Assembly: GCA_943704425.1 (NCBI GenBank)
Contig: CALSCP010002159.1
Location: 32,222-96,221 of the forward strand
Source of the DNA: Ministeria vibrans ATCC 50519
Lineage: Eukaryota > Opisthokonta > Filasterea
Length of the DNA: 64,000 nucleotides
Reading direction: 5' to 3'
Shown here piece by piece: positions 43,790 through 55,900 of the stretch. A program made the translations under genes and the position numbers. The number at the start of each line of letters is the position of its first letter. Within the stretch, counting starts at the first letter, position 1. Under the pieces are notes generated by a model. That model was not told the DNA's origin, searched no databases, and saw nothing but the letters and a program-made list of their open reading frames with translations.

Positions 43790-45179
43790 CGCTTAAGCAC
43801 GGACATACATTCTGTTTCCTCTTGTGCTCACTTCCTTGATGTCGACTGTTCCGTTTCCGTCCAAATCGAACATCTTAAAGGCAATCTCGTACTGTCGCAC
43901 GGGCGCTACTCACAACACAGCGCGTCAGAGTCACGGACGTGCACACACACACACTCTCTCTCTATCACTTTGGTTCTTTCTTTTTCTCTTTCTCTCTCAA
44001 AATATAATTACTTGAGATCAGGGAGAGCACAAAAAGATACTCTGAAAAGTCAAACAAGCCGTTTTTCGAGTTGGCCAGAAACTCGGTCGACGACGAGCGG
44101 GTCTTGAGCTTGATTGTTCGATCGTAAGCCTATATACACACGAAGCCACCTTTAGACATGGAAATACACAAATTCACAATCATGTGATTGACACACACTG
44201 AGTCTCACTCTCTCACTCTCTCACACGCACTCTCCATCGCCATCTCTTACGTCTCCGTCAATTTTCTCAAACTGATCCATTTGCAGGCCTTGAAGGAAGG
44301 AAGAAAGGAAGAAGAAAAGAGAACACGGGAGAGTCAGAAACACACACACACACAAAACACACTCTTGGCGCGCCCTCGCGTCACCTTGCGGCTGCGTCTC
44401 GCCAGGGATGATGGCCCGGATCAGGTCAGCGGACGTCATGTACTGTTGGCCATCAATCTCCTTGGTCGCAAAGTAGCGGAATACTCGAGCAGGCGGGCTG
44501 TGCATTCGAATACGATGTTCGTACGCGAGAATCTGCCCAGTGCATACACACAAGAGAGAGAGACAGAAGAGAGAAAAAAAAACCAAAAACACTGAGCTGT
44601 CAGTCTACTCTCCACAGCACACAGCCCCCGGAGGCAACCCTTGGCCGCACCATCGCACTGTGCACACGGCCCGCTGCGTCGATGCGGCGTATTTGCCCCC
44701 ACAACAGCCCAAAAATCGAAAAAAAATATAAAAATCACCTTTCGCTCTTTGAATTTCTTCTGCTTTGGTGAGTCGTCTGGTTCGTCAGCCGCATCGTCAG
44801 ACTCGCCATCGCCGCAACTGACGCTGCCCAGCGAGCTCCCTAATGCAAGGACCGTCACGGCGGTCGCTGCCGTCGCCCAGCGCATCTGCAAACGCAGAGA
44901 CAGCGAACGAAGCGTAAAAAAAAACACAGAACAACTTTCTCTCTCTCTCTCTCTCTTTCTCTGCGTTGGCCACGGGAGCGGCGGACACCACGAGCGCACA
45001 GCATCGTCGCCAACGCAGCGGATGGGGGAGGGGGCGTGTGCAAGGCGTACGTTTGACGAGGAGGAGTGCGCAATCTGAGAAACCGCTCGAGAACTTGACA
45101 GCCTCAGGCAGGGACGGGACGCACTGCGCGCCGACGCGAGGGCCAGACGGTAGGGCAGTCGTGTGCTGGCTCTCAACAT
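42367..45179 (-). CDS. MICU1: Mitochondrial calcium uptake protein (MICU1 family)
   Basis: EF-hand gatekeeper of the mitochondrial calcium uniporter in the intermembrane space. Fourteen minus-strand exons (45051-45179, 44739-44885, 44385-44532, 44251-44288, 44012-44129, 43832-43908, 43667-43718, 43488-43584, 43217-43289, 43073-43165, 42856-42964, 42671-42760, 42535-42605, 42367-42453) join in frame to 442 residues. The N-terminus is Arg/Ser/Leu-rich, like a mitochondrial presequence, followed by a hydrophobic segment (ATAATAVTVLALGSSLGSV). MICU landmarks follow: YEHRIRMHSPPARVFRYFAT, GLFDFSEYLFVLSLI, YEIAFKMFDLDGNGTVDIKE (canonical EF-hand 1, loop ~208-219), FFFGAEGKAHLDFKTFGKF and NLFDKDSDGELSHREF (canonical EF-hand 2, loop ~388-399). 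Both loops keep all acidic ligands, so calcium sensing is expected. It converges with LSm2. Confidence 0.93.
43735..43788. repeat. (GA)n tract in a MICU intron
   Basis: A GA run lies in the intron 43719-43831. The gene is continuous across it. Confidence 0.95.
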
Positions 45180-45512
45180 GGAGTGATCAATAATAATAAT
45201 AATATAATACAATAATTAGTATAATTTTTAGTTTTACTTATGTGAATTTAGAACACGATGAACTTATTTGACGAAAGTTAGTACGTGTGTGACACTCATG
45301 TGAGTTGAGAATTCAAGAAGCGACACTTAGAGATGTAGATTTTCGTCACACTGCTCGTTTAAAGGCATCTGAGATACTCAAAAGAAGTTCGACAACTGAA
45401 AACTACCCAACACTCACTCGCCTGTGAAATGAGTGAGTGCACTCTTCCATAAGATTGCCATCTGCGCAAATCAAGCTATCCCTCCGTCACAAACAAAAAA
45501 CCTTCTTTTTTT
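45180..45512. other. Intergenic region between MICU start and RPB8 end
   Basis: AT-rich sequence next to the MICU start (45185-45240) is followed by mixed sequence. No coding potential or RNA gene is seen. It must hold the MICU promoter and the RPB8 3' end. Confidence 0.5.
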
Positions 45513-46465
45513 TTACACATGTCGCATTAAGAGATAGAGACGAGAATCAAGTGGCATCTGTCTCAGATGCGTTTCGCCTCCATGCAATCTCATCAGAAGT
45601 CCCCCAAAGCTCACAAATACAGAGCTACACAGACAATACGCTCAGTCCCACAGTACATGTACTGCGCACGTATCTTACATCTTCTTATGGCCTTCCTCCT
45701 CAACCTTATACACCTTTCCACCCATGACGTACTCTGTGGCGCACACAAGTAGAAAGACAAGTCTTAGCAACAAACACAAAAGCATCTCTAGCACTCACAA
45801 CCACACTCATGCATGGTTGTTTCGCCGTGCATCTCACCAAATTGGTCCGCTCTCGACGGTCTGTCGCTCTGGACGTACTCGTCTCCGTCGGGCGTGCCAT
45901 CCCTGCGCAGTAGAGAGACGCAATAACACAACAGTCAGTCTCCAATTTGGCGTCGTCTCAAGCCCCTTTCCCTTCGTACTCGTTGAGCGTGTTCGCCAGC
46001 ACAATCGTGAACTTCTCGTTGACCTTGACCGGGTAGATTTGCGTGTTGACGTCGACAATCATCTCTAGCGTGTCCGACAAAACCCGAAAAAGCACAATCC
46101 ATTTCAGTACGCTGTGCCTCTTTCATGCCACCACACTCCTCCATAGAGTCATACCAATCTCATAGTTCTCGCTGAAGCATTTTAATCGCGACACTAAAGG
46201 CAATCCGGAAAGTGAGCGTTTTTTTTTATGCGTTTTTAACGTGCGACTCTGAATGGAGCAGAAACCAAGCACATTCAACAGCTTGCGGTAGTCACGCAGA
46301 CACAGAACGACCCTCAGGCACACCGGCAGGCGCAGCAGCAGCCTCCCAGGGTCGCTCCCGAGAGACACTCTCTTTCTCTCTTTCTCTCTCTCTCTTCGCT
46401 TTACCCCGATCAAACTTGGTGTTGTCCGCGTCTTTCACTGTGAATTGGTCCTCGAGAAAGTCCAT
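45513..46465 (-). CDS. POLR2H: RNA polymerase subunit RPB8 (RPABC3)
   Basis: Small subunit shared by RNA polymerases I, II and III. Six minus-strand exons (46405-46465, 46155-46193, 45980-46064, 45838-45902, 45679-45733, 45513-45624) join in frame to 138 residues, near the usual 146-150. Family blocks in order: EDQFTVKDADNTKFDRVSRL, MIVDVNTQIYPVKVNEKFTI, LNEYEDGTPDGDEY, SDRPSRADQFEYVMGGKVYK, VFVSFGGLLMRLHGG and DSRLYLLMRHV at the end. The loop between KVYK and VFVS is shorter than in yeast or human. All introns are short (49-211 nt). It lies between MICU and the giant EGF gene, on the same strand as both. Confidence 0.95.
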
Positions 46466-46953
46466 ACTACGACGCGCAAAACGAACTGCAAAATGAGAAG
46501 AGTCGACTGATTTTAAGTTTTAAATAATGATAATAATTATTATTATAATAATTCGTTGTTTTACAAAATTTGAGTGTGAAAAAGTTTACTCAACAAGAAG
46601 AAATAATAATACACCGCTTACACCATTGACTATTCACCAATCACCATTGAGTATTGACTGACAGGCCGCACATGCCACAGATTACAGCACTTCGGCCTAA
46701 ACTCCCCGAAGTGGAGCGCTTTAGTTCATTTATTTGATGATCATCTGTGTCTAAAATTTATTTTCAAGTTTGTTTCATTGATCAGCTCGAAATTCGAAAC
46801 GATCTTCTTCCTCTTCATCAACACCATAATATAACAATATAATTGTAATAATAGTAATAACAATAATAATAATGAATAAAATATAAATATTTTATTATTT
46901 TAATCTCTCCAACTCGCTCGATGTCTCTCTCTCTCTCTTTCTCTCTACATCTC
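46466..46953. other. Intergenic region, AT-rich
   Basis: The region between the RPB8 start and the giant gene's stop holds AT-rich sequence (46500-46580 and 46810-46905), where the 3' end of the giant gene probably lies. A more mixed part (46620-46740) contains several CACCATTGA/TATTGACTGA-like words. No gene is seen. Confidence 0.5.
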
Positions 46954-49900
46954 TCACACAGTATCTTCTACAACCCCCTCAGACTCCGCTACAAAGGAGA
47001 GCGGCCTGGCGGAGCGGACGGGCGCATTCCGCGTCGCCGCCATGTAGCTGGTGTTGCGCATTGCGTTGTTCTGCATCCCCCCATCCAGTTCGTACTCCTC
47101 AACGACCGACTCACGCGACACACGACGTGAGTCTAGCATCGCCACCTCCGACTGGCTCACATCCGAATGACGCTGCACAAATTTGCGCTCTGAGTACGAG
47201 CGACGACGGTGCCGCACAAGCAACACCGTACCAATCAGCAGCATCAAGAGCACAAGGGGAATCACAACAAACACTGCGACAGGCACACTCGATCCCGAAC
47301 CCTGTCCGCTGCCGACCGTCGTCCCATTCGTCTGGCACTGCGCACCCGTGAACGAGCCCACACACACACACGTGTACGTGTTGACGCCGTCCGTGCACGC
47401 CCCGCTGTTCTGGCAGGGGTTGGGTGCACAGTCGTCAATGTTGACCGCACACTCACTGCCGGTGTACCCACTCACACATGTGCATGTATACGCCGATGCG
47501 CCGCCAGCACACGTGCCCCCATTCTGACAGGGCGAGCTGGCACACTCATCCGGATTGCCCGCAAACGCGTAGCCACTGCCCGACACCCCTCCACACGACT
47601 GTGACGATGCACAGGTAAGCGCGCGACGACGTGAGGTGCTCTCGGCGCCCGCCAGTACAAACGACCCAGACGAATCCGACTTGAAGTACAAGAAGACGCC
47701 CGAGGACGAGCCAAGACCGTTGGGCGCACCCACATTAAACGCCTTGTTCGCGGTCGCCGACGCGGGACTCAGACTAATGCGAATCATCGCGTTGCTTCCG
47801 TGCAACACTCCCGAGGGATACGCCGGTGCACCGCCCGAGCCCGGCGTCACCTGCTCAACCGTAATGGTTACGTCCGTACTAAACGTCCCCGGATACACCT
47901 GCACGCTCACAGTACCACCCAGCAGGGTCACCGACTGCTCGCCACTGGCCGCTGTAACCAAAAGTCCCTCCTGAGCACACTCGTCTCCGACAAAGCCCGA
48001 CGCACACGCACACGTGAAACTGGTCACACCGTCCGTACACACTCCACCGTTCTGGCACGGATTGGGCACACAATCGTTCACGTTCACCTCGCACCGTGTA
48101 CCCGTGTAGCCACTTTTGCACGCGCATGTGTACAACGCTGCGCCATTGCTGCACGTCCCGTCGTTCTGGCACGGCATTGATGCACACTCGTCCACGTCCT
48201 GGTCACACTCGCTGCCAGTCCACCCTTGCGCACACGTACATGTGTGCCCGGTACTTACCGACCCACATGTACCGCCATTTTGACACGGCATCGACACACA
48301 GTTGTCCGTCGTCGCGTCGCAAACGGCACCCGAAAAGCCGGTGCCGGTGCAGTCACATGAAAACACATTTGGCGAGGGAGTGCTACACACGCCGCCGTTG
48401 ACGCACGGCGACGACGCACACTCGTCAATATCCACCTCGCACAACGCGCCCGTGTAGCCAGAGTTGCAGGTACACGTGAATCCATTCGCATTGTTGTTGC
48501 ACACTGCACTATTCTGACACGGACTGGACGCGCACTCGTCAACGTCCGACGAGCACACAGTGCCACTGAAGCCTGTGTTCGCACAGTCACACAAAAAGCT
48601 GTTCACACCGTCGCTGCATGCGCCTCCATTGCGACACGGCGACGATGCACACTCATCCGCGTTCACGGCACACCCAATGCCGGTGTAGCCCATGACACAC
48701 GAACACGAGTATTGGTCCACACCATCCACACATGTCCCTCCGTTCTCGCACGGATTCGACGCACACTCATCAATGTCCACCGCACAGTCGCTGCCGGTGT
48801 AACCGGCCATGCACGCGCATGCGTGCCCATTCACACCATCAGTGCAGGTGCCGTCGTTTTCACACGGCGACGACGCACACTCATCCACGTTCACGGCACA
48901 CCCAATGCCGGTGTAGCCCATGACACACGAACACGAGTATTGGTCCACACCATCCACACATGTCCCTCCGTTCTCGCACGGATTCGACGCACACTCATCA
49001 ATGTCCACCGCACAGTCGCTGCCGGTGTAACCGGCCCTGCACGCGCATGCGTGCCCATTCACACCATCGGTGCAGGTGCCGTCGTTTTCACACGGCGACG
49101 ACGCACACTCGTCAATGTCCACAGAGCACTGCACGCCAGTGTAGCCAGCAGCACACACACACGCGAATCCGTCGACATTGTCGGTACATGTCGCACCGCT
49201 TGCGCACGGGCTCGACGCACACTCGTCAATGTCCACAGAGCACTGCACGCCAGTGTAGCCAGCAGCGCACACACACGCAAATCCGTTGACATTGTCGGTG
49301 CATGTCGCACCGCTTGCGCACGGGTTCGACGCACACTCGTCAATGTCCAAAGAGCACTGCACGCCAGTGTAGCCAGCAGCACACACACACGCGAATCCGT
49401 CGACATTGTCGGTACATGTCGCACCGCTTGCGCACGGGCTCGACGCACACTCGTCAATGTCCACAGAGCACTGCACGCCAGTGTAGCCAGCAGCACACAC
49501 ACACGCGAATCCGTCGACATTGTCGGTACATGTCGCACCGCTTGCGCACGGGCTCGACGCACACTCGTCAATGTCCACAGAGCACTGCACGCCAGTGTAG
49601 CCAGCAGCACACACACACGCAAATCCGTTGACATTGTCGGTACATGTCGCACCGCTTGCGCACGGGTTCGACGCACACTCGTCAATGTCCACAGAGCACT
49701 GCACGCCAGTGTAGCCAGCAGCACACACACACGCGAATCCGTTGACATTGTCGGTACATGTCGCACCACTCGCACACGGGCTCGATGCACACTCGTCCAC
49801 ATCGTCGTCGCACGTCACACCCGTGTAGCCTGCTTGACATGTACACGTGTGTCCGTTGACAACGTCCACACACGAAAGCGTATTCGCCGCATGGCATGGC

Positions 49901-52900
49901 GACGACGCACATTCGTCGGTGTCCGCTTCACAACGCACACCATAGTACCCGCCGACGCAATCGCAGTCGAAACCACCCGCCAAATTGGCACAGGTTGCAC
50001 CGTTCTCGCACGGCGACGACTCACACTCGTCCAAGTCGACCGTGCACAGCTCACCAGTGAATCCTTGTGCACACACACACGAGAAGACATTTGGGACGGG
50101 CGTCGTGCACGATGCACCATTGCTGCAGGGAGACGACGCACACTCGTCAATGTCCACATCACATGTTGTATCGGTGAATCCCGTCACGCACGTGCACACA
50201 AAGTCCACGCCCACATCCGTGCATGTCGCCCCATTGCGACAGGGCGACGACAAACACGCACTCAGCGACGTCTCACATTGCTGACCGGTAAACGCAAGAG
50301 CGCAAGAGCACGCATACTCACCGAGGGCAGGTGTCGTGCATGTCGCACCATTGCTGCATGGTGACGACGCACACTCGTCAATGTCCGCCGCACACGTTGA
50401 ACCCGTGTAGCCTGTGACACACATGCACGCAAAGCCGTTTACGTTGTCAATGCACGTGGCAGCGTTCATGCAGGGGGTCGGCGCGCACTCGTCAATATCC
50501 GTCTCGCATGCCAGTCCGGTGTAGCCAGCAACGCAGGTGCACACAAAGCCATCAACGTTATCAACGCATTCCGCTCCGTTGCGACACGGACTCGACGCAC
50601 ACTCGTCGACAGGAGCGTCGCAAAGAGAGCCGGAGAACCCTGAAGGGCACACGCAAGTAAACTTGTTCACGCCATCGATGCAAGTTCCGCCGTTGGCACA
50701 CGTCGCCGCAGCGCACTCGTCCACGTTGCTCTCACACACGATGCCGGCCCAACCAGGATCGCAGGCACACGTGTATCCCTCCACAGGCGACTCGCTACAC
50801 ACACCGCCATTCATGCAGGGCGAGGACTCACATTCGAGAATGACTACGTCGCACAACGTGCCCGTCTTCCCCGCGACACATGTGCACATGAACATTCCAG
50901 CACCGTCGACGCACGTCGACATGTCTCGGCAAGGCTGCGACGCACACTCGTCCAAGTCCACGTCGCAACTGTCGCCCTCAAAGCCAAGAGCACATGCACA
51001 CGTGCGACCCAGATGTAAATCGGTACATGTGGCGCCGTTCAGGCAGGGACTCAGCGCGCAGTCGTCGATAGACTCGGCGCATGACGCGCCCGTGTACCCG
51101 GCGCTACACACACACGAGTACTCGGCTACACCGTCAACACAGGTGCCGTTGTTTACGCACGGCGCCGACACGCACTCGTCAATGTCCGTCTCGCACGTCT
51201 CACCTGCGTAGCCATTGACACACGCACACGTAAAGTTCTTTCCAGAGGAGTCGTCGCAAACGCCGCCATTCAGGCAAGGATTCGACAGGCAAATCGGTAC
51301 CCACACAATGATAATTTCGTACGTTTCGGTGCGATTGCTCTCAAGGTAGTCCACAAAGTGCAGCAAATCGTACACGTCGTCGGGGGTGTTCTCATTGTGC
51401 GAAATACGGAAGTCAGCCCAACTGTTGGCCGCAAGCAACGTAGCGCCGTCGCTCTGGCGCGTCACCGACAAAATTCCGGGCGCCTCGTGCGTTGTGGGGT
51501 TGTCAAGACGCACATAGATAAAACCAAGGGCATCGACACTCGTCGTCACCGAGATGGTACTGCGTCCCACCAGCTGGTCGTCATTGATGACCGTGGCCGA
51601 CACCTGATCGCTGCCCATACTTGTGCAAGGGTACACGTCCACGCCATTGCTGCTGTACACAGTGTCCGGCATGCTCTCAGTATCCACAGCGCCGTCCGCC
51701 AGGAAATCGAGCAGCCCATCATCGGGCGACTCAACCGACGCAGGAATTTGCATCGTGTGCGTAAGCGACAGTAGCACCACATTGTCAATGAGCGACAGTT
51801 CGGGGTCGCCCAAAGGATTGATGTTCTCAAAGGTCGCCTTGTACGAAATGAACTCGCCTTGCAATGAGCACGTCAGCTGCCAATAGACGACAACCGATGA
51901 GTGTGCGACCACGTCGCCCAAACTCGCCGTGAGTGACGGACTCACCACACCCGTATTCACCTGTGTCGATTCAATCAAAAAGTCAATCAGGAGACCCTTG
52001 TCGTTCTCGACAATCTCCGGCTGCGACGACGTAAGCGACATGTCCTTTGCTGTTCCATAGCCATTGTTGCGCAGCAACAGCGCAAGCGTAAAGGGCACGC
52101 GTGGTTCCTTCTCTGGCGTAAACGGATCGTCGCTGAACACTTGACGTTGCAAAAAGTACGTCAAGTTCATGCGCGGATCGGGCGACACGGTAATCTGGTC
52201 GGGGTAAAGAGTGTTGGTGAAGTGTGCGCCGCCATTGGTGTACTCGAAGGTGCCGCCCACGGTGTAAATGGTGTCTTGAGTTGGAGCTGCACTCTGACGC
52301 GGAATAATAAGCCAGCTGGCCTCGCCCGACGTCTTCGACGACAGCGTTCCATTGCCGTCCACCGACGTCACGCCGACGAGAACGGCGTCGCCCATGGCAA
52401 AGTGCAGGTTGGCCACGTTGCCTTCCGAGTCCTTCACCTCGAGCACCACTCGCATGTTGGTGAGCGGCGAGTCGGCGCCATTCGATACTTCCAGGCGAGC
52501 CGTAAAGGCGCTGCGCGTCAGTACGAGCTCTTGCGAAATCTGAATCTTCACCGTGGCGCACACGCCTGCCTTGCCGGTCGTTGCGTCCTGCTGGAAAACA
52601 GCCGTGTCCGCATCGAATGCCGTGAAAAATCCAGCAGGTTGCGCCGCCCGATCTCCACGGTATTTCTCAACCTGGATCGCCAGCAGCTTGCCGTCAATGA
52701 AATAGGTGGATTCGCCGGGCGCCGCATCATCTGGTGACTGCACGCCCGCATCCCAGTTGTTCATGGTGCGGTTCCAGCGATCCAGGAAGAGCGTCGTGTC
52801 GTTCAACTCGAGCCCGTCCGGCACGGGCTGCACCAGCGTCTCATACTCGACATCGCTCAGCGCAAGACCATAGGCGCTGTCCTGTGCGACCGCCGTCTTG

Positions 52901-55900
52901 AACCTGTTAGACCAGTCGGTGTCGTTGACCTGCAGCCAGAGCGAGTCGCCAAATACATTTTCCATCATGTCCGCAAAATTGCTTGACATGGCTCCGTTGT
53001 CGACAACAGTCTCGCCGAGCTCCGTGGCGCCACGACGACGCCCGCCACTGCCGCACTTGACCAACTTCGACACGCACTTCCACACATCCATCATTTTCGT
53101 CACCTTCTTCTTCACCTCCTTCAGCACCTTGATCACCTTTTTGATGGGGTTCTTGGGCGTCTTCATGTTGCCAGCGACAAGACCGACGGCTGCCCCGGCA
53201 TTGCTGGGCGGATCGTTCCAGATCTCAATCACAACCGAAATGGTCTCGAGAACCGTGATGATTTTGGAGACGGGCGAGAACGAGATGACACAGTCCAAAA
53301 TGCTCTGCACGCATTCGTTGCAAATCAAAGACTGCGAAAACTCAACGGGGGTAGAATAGTCACTCTGAGGGGTCGAGCCACAGCCGCTACAGCCACTACC
53401 ATAAAAGGTGGTGCTTCCACCGCCACATCCACCGCTCCCACACCCACCACCAGAAGGGCTTCCACACGGACTGCCGCCATTAGTTACAATCGGAATTTTG
53501 ATGCCTCGGTCCTTGTCGCCACATCGGTACACTGTGGTCGCCCCCAGTCCAAAGCAGGACGAGCCGGCGCGTCGCTGCAGGTGATGTTGCACGTAGTGAT
53601 TTGCCTCAAGCGACGATTCGATTGTCGACGCACGGCGACGACCAGCCAGCGTGCGTGTGTCCGTGATCTTTACCGTGAGCGACACACTTGCGTTCGCCGC
53701 AATGCTAATGTTGTTCATGGACTGGAAACCGTCCGAAATAAGCGTGAAGTCCAGGAATGGATGGTTCGACGGCAACGACATGCTCAACTTGTCGGTGCGA
53801 ATCAGACCGTGATTCGTGTAGACAAACACCAGCTCGTCTACGTCGCCCGTCTCCAATAGATCAAAATCGACCGTATTGGGCGTGACGGTCACAACGGGCT
53901 GAGGCACATTCACTTCAAAGACTGCCTCCAGCACGATTTTGTACACGTCCTTGACAGGCGTTGGCGTGACGGTGAACACATACGTAATGGCGTTGCGATG
54001 CAAAAAGGCGTAGAGGGGATCCGTGTTGGGCGTGACATGCTGGACGCTGCGGAAACCCTCGTGTCCGAGTGCTTGCGCCGTGATGGTGTAAAAATCTTCC
54101 TTGATGTTATAAAAGGTCACGTTTCCGCCCGCATCCGTGCGCAAGCTGTAGCGTGCGCCGCTCGTCCGGCCGACAATCGTGACAGTGGCGTCGCTCACAT
54201 ATGGCTTCAATGCCGTAAAGTAAGTCGCCTCGTCCTCGACAAACACGGTAAAATTGACGCTCACCAGCGACACAACCGTGTACGAAAAGTGCACGGTGAG
54301 CGCCGTGATGTTGCTGCGCACCAGGAAGGTTCCCGAGCCGTCGCCGAGAGGAAAGTTGGCGGGCGGGTTAAACAGCAGGTCGAGTGTCGAAGAGTTGCCG
54401 GAAAGCAACTGTGGCAGGAGGGTGGGTGTTGACAGCGAGAGCACCGGCTCGTTTGCCGGCATCACCACCTCAAGCGGGTAGGTGGTTGCCTCGCCGACGT
54501 TTGCCACCTCAATCGACCGAATGGTCTGTTTTCCCCGTGCAATAGTCGCACGAACACTCGATGGGGCCGCTGCAAGTTTAGGCACTCGGTTGCGCACATC
54601 AAGTCCAATTCTCGCCGAGCCCGTCGGACCTTCACTCGTTGCAAAGAACACATCGACATCCTTGGCAAACTGCGATGCCTGCGTGTCCACCGTCACGTTC
54701 ACTGTGACAGAGCCAAGCGCTGCAAGAGACGTGCCACTGAGCGCAACGGTGAAGGCGCTCAAGGGGCTCAGCGAAGAAAGGACTGTCGCGCTCAAGTTGG
54801 TCAGCGGCACATCGCCCATGTTCGTAACGCGAAGCACAGCAGCAAGTGTGGTCGCGCCCGGATGGATAATTTGGCGCGTGTACGACGGTGACACGCCAAT
54901 GCGGAGAATCTGAAAGGTCAATTGAGTCGGCGCGTAGGCGGAGACAACTGGATGGCGCGCACCCACCAAGAAGAGTCCGGCGTCGTTACTGACCGGATGA
55001 AAAAACTTGCGGTAGTTGCCCTCCGACGAAGTTGTGGTCGTGAGCACACGCTTGTATCCGCGCACATTGACCCACACTTCGACTGGAACACCTCCGGCAA
55101 TTGCTCCGGTGCTAACATAGCGCGCAACACCCTCAAACAGCACGGGTTCGGTCGTGAGCATGGACGTTACCGTCGTCGTGATCGACACGTTGTAACTTGG
55201 TGGCACTGACAATGTCCACAAACGCTCATTTTCTCCGGCAGAATTCGACACGCGAGCGCGCACGGTGTACGGTGCCTCGCGTGCCACCGTCGAGGGCCAC
55301 TCGACAACGCCCGTCAGAGAATCGATAGTCATGCCAGCGGGACCTTCCTGAAGTGACCACGACTGCGGTGTCGATCCCACCGACGCCGTCAGACCAACCG
55401 TGTACAAGGTTGCTTCCGTTGCGATCACAGTTGCGTCCTCCGCAATGGGCGTAACGTCGACCACGGGTGGTATGACGGGAATGTCACAATTAGTGCCTTG
55501 CCACTGTGAGAAGCAAGAACATTCACCGATGACGCAGGTGCCGTGAGTGGCGCCACCACAGTCGGTCGAACACGAACCGTAGTAGTTGAAGGAGACGGCA
55601 AAGAAGCTGTACCAGCTGCCGTTGTCTTCGGAGAGCTCCACGAGTCGCGCGCCCGCCGCAAACGGTGGCGTGACACACTCAATTTTGCTGGGGCTAGACA
55701 GGAGCGCGACCCCCGCGACAATTTGTGACGAGCCAAAGCGGCAACGGTACGTGTGCTCGGTGGTGTTACAGTTGTCACAGTCGACGATCACTCGTGTGCC
55801 GCCCAGGTCAATTCCAATGCTAGGTGTGACGGAGAGCACGGCAGGCAGTGGCAAACACGAACTGCCATAGTTGTGAAGCGTACACAGATTGCACAGACTT

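Noticed and set aside
49100..49795. Regular direct repeats that could suggest a CRISPR-like array
   Set aside because: The units are 114 bp, contiguous without spacers, and encode EGF domains in frame. The organism is a eukaryote.
48712..50364. 550-residue open frame on the plus strand
   Set aside because: It is the antisense of the EGF array. The 114-bp period is a multiple of 3, so stop-free shadows appear in other frames; it has Cys/His/Thr-rich nonsense composition.
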